From assembly GCA_900545445.1 (NCBI GenBank), contig UQZH01000028.1, forward strand, positions 1 through 26,153: a DNA stretch of 26,153 nt, read 5' to 3'. Positions 22,681 through 26,153 of the stretch are shown here, piece after piece. This stretch comes from an uncultured Collinsella sp. (GTDB lineage: Bacteria > Actinomycetota > Coriobacteriia > Coriobacteriales > Coriobacteriaceae). Made by a program: the position numbers and the translations under genes. The notes under the pieces are model-generated. The model did not search any database, was not told the DNA's origin, and saw only the letters and a list, made by a program, of their open reading frames with translations. Numbering within the stretch: the stretch's first letter is position 1; each line of letters begins with the position of its first letter.

Positions 22681-23349
22681 ATGAAGCCGCCTCATTCCAC
22701 CGGTCGCAACGTCATCGCCATTCTCGCCGTACCCATCGTGATGCTCTTCCTTATCGTCATCACGCCCTTTTCCCTTGGCATCGCCTCGCCCTTCGATTTA
22801 TGCGGAATGGTCGACGCCGGCTCGCGTGCCACCTCGCTTTCCTTTATCTGTCGCGGCGTGTTTTACGAAGATGGAATTCCCACCGGAATTTGGCGGTCAA
22901 AGTTGCCACTGCTCGGTCAGATCGACGGACGGTCTCCTTATTTCTACCTTGAACCTCAGGCGATGAATTATTTGATCGACGACCAGCCCCTCAACTCCAT
23001 CACCCTCGCCTACGACTATGCTCCAAACACCGACGAGCGCCACATGAACCAAGTCCTCGATAAGCTACTTGGGCAGTGCGGGCTCACCGAGGAGGCCGGT
23101 CGAACCATCTATAGCAACCAGAAATTAAAGCGAACAGAACTCCGCCGTGTCGGAAAAATCAAAGGGCGAAACGGGGCCGCCTACTGGGATGCCTGGGCAA
23201 CACGCGACAAGGGCGAATTCGGACACAGCACCTATATGGTCACTGTCTACACCAAAGACGGAATTAAGGACAATGTTGACGATTTCGCGTCATCCAAACT
23301 CGGCATCCCCAAAACAACCAAACCCGCCAGCCCGGATGAAATCCTGTAG
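22681..23349 (+). CDS. Single-pass exported protein, unknown function
   Basis: 222 residues from the ATG at 22681 (MKPPHSTGRNVIAILAVP), preceded by GAGGAG. One hydrophobic helix, VIAILAVPIVMLFLIVITPFSLGIA (about 11-36), acts as a signal anchor, placing the rest outside. The outer part holds cysteines at FDLCGM, SFICRG and LGQCGL, an aromatic stretch RSPYFYLEPQAMNYLID, and WDAWATRDKGEFGHSTYMVTVY near the end. The overall plan is like that of the divergent neighbour (one anchor, a similarly sized outer domain, several cysteines), but I see no clear sequence similarity between them. Palindrome B copy 3 lies about 55 bases downstream. No family is recognised. Confidence 0.75.
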   Translation: MKPPHSTGRNVIAILAVPIVMLFLIVITPFSLGIASPFDLCGMVDAGSRATSLSFICRGVFYEDGIPTGIWRSKLPLLGQIDGRSPYFYLEPQAMNYLIDDQPLNSITLAYDYAPNTDERHMNQVLDKLLGQCGLTEEAGRTIYSNQKLKRTELRRVGKIKGRNGAAYWDAWATRDKGEFGHSTYMVTVYTKDGIKDNVDDFASSKLGIPKTTKPASPDEIL

Positions 23350-23404
23350 AGACGCTCATTAGAATGTCGTTCAGCGAGCGCGGCAGCATCGAGCTCGCTC
23401 CCCC

Positions 23405-23439
23405 ACCACCACGAAAGGGACAGGCCCCTTTGTGGCGGT
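23405..23439 (+). repeat. Dispersed palindrome family B, copy 3
   Basis: ACCACCACGAAAGGG against CCCCTTTGTGGCGGT, with the loop ACAGG. Two pairs are changed relative to copy 1. It lies between convergent genes. Confidence 0.85.
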
Positions 23440-23533
23440 TTTCGACAAAAAGAAGCCGCCCCATTAACAGAGGCAGCATCAAGCAGGTCTATTTATTAGC
23501 GCCCCTCAAGACCCAAGGAGAACGTCGCAGTAG

Positions 23534-23603
23534 CCCCGGACACACCTTTCCCTCGGGCGACCCTCGCGAAGCGCGTGAGCACGAGGGAAAGGTGTGGCCG
23601 GGG
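23534..23603 (-). repeat. Long hairpin directly after the hydratase gene
   Basis: Two 22-base arms (23534-23555 and 23582-23603) are reverse complements except for one base; the core is CACACCTTTCCCTCG. The 26-base loop holds a second stem (CTCGCG with CGTGAG, one G-U pair). It starts 12 bases beyond the hydratase stop. No T run follows, so it is not a typical terminator and may stabilise the mRNA end. Confidence 0.85.
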
Positions 23604-23615
23604 CGTACAGCAGAG

Positions 23616-25916
23616 TTACTCGGCAGCGGCCTTGAACTTGTTGTAGTTGATCAGGCAGCCGGCCTTGACGATGGCACGCTCCTCTGCCGTCATATCGGCA
23701 ATGTAGAGCTCAATTTGCTCGACCGTGCCGTCGGCGCGCACCACGTAGGCGGCGATGTTCTTCAGGTCGCCATCGAGCGCGGCACGGATACCCGGCACAA
23801 AGACGTAGTCGCCCACCTCAAAGTTGGGCTCCGCCTCCATCTGGAAGGGCACCATGCCCCAGTTCATCACGTTGGAGCGATAGCGCTTGGTGGCGTACTC
23901 GTGGACGATGTTGGCCAGACCGCCAATCACGCGCTGGCAGCTCGCAGCCTGCTCACGGGCAGAACCGTCACCGGGCTTCTTGGCATAGAGCATGGAGCCG
24001 TACTCGGTCGTTTTGGCATCGGCCGCGACACCCGCGCCGGCCAGTGCTTCAAACACACCAGCAAGCTCGGCATCGAGCGCCGCCAGGTCGCCCGCGGCCT
24101 CACCGGCAACGCGACGCTTCTCCACGGCATCGACCTCCTTGGAGCGGCCCACGTAGGCCGGGTCGCGGCGGCTGAGCGTAAACTCGGCCAGACCCAGCGG
24201 GTTGGAGCGGAAGGAGCTCGTCTCGCCCGAGGGAATGAGCTCGTCGGTCGTGGTGACCGGGTCCATGATCTTGGAGCACACCTTGAGCAGGATGTCATCG
24301 CCGAGGGGCTCCATCGCGGGCCACGGCTTGATGTTGGGGCCTTCGACCAACTCGTCGGCAGGCTCCGCCTTGCCAAAGCCCCAGTACACGCGCTTTTTGT
24401 ACGGCGCGTCGTCAAAGGTGTACTCGCAGGCCTCATCCCAAGTCTCCTCGGGCAGGTCGGTCGCCGGCGTCAGGACGCCGCCGTTGGCCGCCGTCGCCGC
24501 AATGGAGCGGGCGTCCATCAGGGCCACGGCGCTCAGCTGGCCATTACCCGGCTTGGAACCCTCGCGGTTGGGGAAATTGCGCGTGGTGTGGCGGATGGAC
24601 AGGCCGTTGTTGGCAGGCGTGTCACCGGCGCCAAAGCACGGACCGCAGAACGCCGTGCGCACGATCGCACCGGCCTCCATAAGGTCGTAGATATAGCCGC
24701 GGCGTGTAAGCTCGAGCGCCACGGGCTGGCTTGTGGGATAGACCGACAGCGAGAACTCGCCGCAGCCGGTGTTAGCGCCCTTGAGCACGCGGGCAGCCTG
24801 GACCACGGAGTCGTAGTTGCCGCCCGAGCAGCCGGCGATAACGCCCTGCTGCACATGCAGCTTGCCGTCGACGATCTTGTCGAGCAGGCTAAAGTGCGTC
24901 TTGCCCTCGCCGATCTTGGCGGCCTCGAGTTCCACCTCATGCAGGATGTCCTCGAGATTCTCGTTGAGCTCGTCAATCTCGAAGCCGTTTGAAGGATGGA
25001 ACGGCAGCGCGATCATGGGCTTGATGCTCGACAGGTCGACCTCGACGCAGCCGTCGTAGTAGGCAACATCGGCGGGCTTGAGCTCGCGGTAGTCGTCGCC
25101 GCGGCCATGCATGGTCAGGAACGCGCGCGTGTCCTCGTCGGTGGCCCAGATGCTCGACAGGCAGGTGGTCTCGGTGGTCATGACGTCGACACCGTTGCGG
25201 TAGTCGGTCGTCATGCTCGCGATTCCGGGGCCCACAAACTCCATGACCTTGTTCTTAACGTAGCCCTTGGCAAAGACGGCACGGATGATGGCGAGCGCCA
25301 CGTCGTGCGGGCCGACGCCGGGACGCGGGGCGCCCGTGAGGTAGATGGCGACGACGCCGGGATAGGCGACGTCGTAGGTGTCGCGCAGCAGCTGCTTTGC
25401 CAGCTCGCCGCCGCCCTCGCCCACGGCCATGGTGCCCAGGGCGCCGTAGCGGGTGTGCGAGTCGGAGCCCAAAATCATCTTGCCGCAACCGGCGAAGTTC
25501 TCACGCATAAAGGAGTGGATGACGGCGATGTGCGGCGGGACGAAGATGCCGCCGTACTTCTTGGCAGCCGAGAGACCGAAGACATGGTCGTCCTCGTTGA
25601 TGGTGCCGCCCACGGCGCACAGCGAGTTATGGCAGTTGGTGAGCACGTAGGGCAGCGGGAACTGCTCCATGCCCGAGGCGCGCGCCGTCTGGATGATGCC
25701 GACAAAGGTGATGTCGTGGCTCGCCATGGCATCGAAGCGAATCTTGAGCGCCTCGGGATTGCCGGACGTATTGTGTGCCTGGAGGATCGAATACGCGATG
25801 GTGCCACGCTTGGCATCCTCGGGTGCCTGCGTAATACCGTGCTCGGCAGCCTCGGCCGCAGGCACAACCTCGCTGCCGCCGCGCAGGTAGATGCCGTCCT
25901 CGTACAGCTTGACCAT
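23616..25916 (-). CDS. Aconitase-family hydratase (YbhJ-like)
   Basis: 766 residues from the ATG at 25916 (MVKLYEDGIYLRGGSEVV), six bases after GGGAG; a longer frame to 26018 has no such site. The aconitase fold is clear: TNCHNSLCAVGG, the signature MILGSDSHTRYGALGTMAVGEGGGE (about 148), an Fe-S cysteine in VIAGCSGGNYDS (about 361) and the paired cysteines CGPCFGAGDTP (about 421 and 424), followed by NFPNREGSKPGNGQLSAVALMDARSIAAT. The C-terminal swivel domain holds KRYRSNVMNWGMVPFQ. The family uses a [4Fe-4S] cluster to dehydrate and rehydrate hydroxy acids. The overall form resembles YbhJ-type hydratases rather than citrate-cycle aconitase, so the substrate is uncertain. No partner gene is seen in the window. 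A long hairpin follows the stop. Confidence 0.9.
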   Translation of the reverse strand: MVKLYEDGIYLRGGSEVVPAAEAAEHGITQAPEDAKRGTIAYSILQAHNTSGNPEALKIRFDAMASHDITFVGIIQTARASGMEQFPLPYVLTNCHNSLCAVGGTINEDDHVFGLSAAKKYGGIFVPPHIAVIHSFMRENFAGCGKMILGSDSHTRYGALGTMAVGEGGGELAKQLLRDTYDVAYPGVVAIYLTGAPRPGVGPHDVALAIIRAVFAKGYVKNKVMEFVGPGIASMTTDYRNGVDVMTTETTCLSSIWATDEDTRAFLTMHGRGDDYRELKPADVAYYDGCVEVDLSSIKPMIALPFHPSNGFEIDELNENLEDILHEVELEAAKIGEGKTHFSLLDKIVDGKLHVQQGVIAGCSGGNYDSVVQAARVLKGANTGCGEFSLSVYPTSQPVALELTRRGYIYDLMEAGAIVRTAFCGPCFGAGDTPANNGLSIRHTTRNFPNREGSKPGNGQLSAVALMDARSIAATAANGGVLTPATDLPEETWDEACEYTFDDAPYKKRVYWGFGKAEPADELVEGPNIKPWPAMEPLGDDILLKVCSKIMDPVTTTDELIPSGETSSFRSNPLGLAEFTLSRRDPAYVGRSKEVDAVEKRRVAGEAAGDLAALDAELAGVFEALAGAGVAADAKTTEYGSMLYAKKPGDGSAREQAASCQRVIGGLANIVHEYATKRYRSNVMNWGMVPFQMEAEPNFEVGDYVFVPGIRAALDGDLKNIAAYVVRADGTVEQIELYIADMTAEERAIVKAGCLINYNKFKAAAE

Positions 25917-26016
25917 ACTGTCTCCCACTCTGCCCGAAAAGCTCGGGCGCATAGCATACATTCGTTCAATATCGTGCCATAGAACGGTTGCGAGTGGGTT
26001 ACGAATCTGCACGTTC

Positions 26017-26153
26017 ACTTTATCTCGGTAAAGTAAAGGGCAAGCCCGGTGCGGTCCGGCAAATTTGGTGCAAGAGCGTCCCTTTCGACTAGTCGTTTAA
26101 GAACGTCCATTACAGTCGAAATTGTCAGCCCGGGACCGTCTCGGGCTACGATT
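26017..26153. other. Gene-free window edge with several small inverted repeats
   Basis: No gene is visible. ACTTTA/TAAAGT (26017-26034) lies upstream of the hydratase and could be its operator. Further right, TTTCGACT (26083-26090) pairs with AGTCGAAA (26114-26121), and AGCCCG (26127-26132) pairs with CGGGCT (26142-26147). They may belong to a structured leader of a gene beyond the window. Confidence 0.4.

Noticed and set aside
26041..26085. Possible cobalamin riboswitch core (AAGCCCGGTGCGGTCCGGC)
   Set aside because: Only a short match; the other conserved boxes are not visible and the element would have to continue beyond the window.

Overview
The window looks like chromosomal DNA of a gut member of the Coriobacteriia, most likely Collinsella or a close relative. 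This rests on the high GC content, the mannose-family PTS with a DUF956 partner, the flavin/iron-sulfur oxidoreductase facing a TetR gene and a polytopic membrane protein, and the many short GC-rich palindromes between genes. It is a recalled resemblance, not a database result.

Layout. Positions 1 to about 7400 look like one end of a mobilizable element abutting the 3' end of a tRNA-Arg(CCU) gene (7400-7475, CCA encoded). It carries a small partial ORF overlapping the relaxase end, a relaxase, mobC, a candidate oriT with an inverted repeat and nic-like site, a run of perfect hairpins, a two-gene cell-surface unit (a 1099-residue CAP-domain coiled-coil protein with a LAQTG sorting signal, then a probable lipoprotein) and a small XRE regulator. 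The surface gene and the regulator diverge from a 41-bp region in which both promoters overlap inside a perfect 12-bp inverted repeat. No integrase is visible; the far end would lie to the left of the window.

From 7600 to 10900 (minus strand) is a manXYZ-type PTS operon (IIAB, IIC, IID) followed, after an internal terminator-like hairpin, by a DUF956 gene. From 11.3 to 16.6 kb are an orphan hypA, a 925-residue GltD-like oxidoreductase with three iron-sulfur modules and, divergently, a TetR regulator and a nine-helix membrane protein (DUF5692-like); the shared intergenic region has four TTGAC half-sites. From 16.7 to 18.6 kb lie a single-pass exported protein and a small proline-rich protein. 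clpB fills 18.7-21.3 kb. Two single-pass exported proteins of unknown function follow, and an aconitase-family hydratase closes the window.

Two families of dispersed palindromes, three copies each, sit at gene ends: an AGTTGCGGTGGAATAG...CTATTTCACCGCAACT family (7.5, 11.2, 18.3 kb) and an ACCACCACAAAG..GGACAGGC..CTTTGTGGTGGT family (21.7, 22.5, 23.4 kb). A third, tandem array of three 80/81-bp palindromic units lies upstream of clpB. All copies within each family face the same way. I see no CRISPR array, rRNA or transposase gene.
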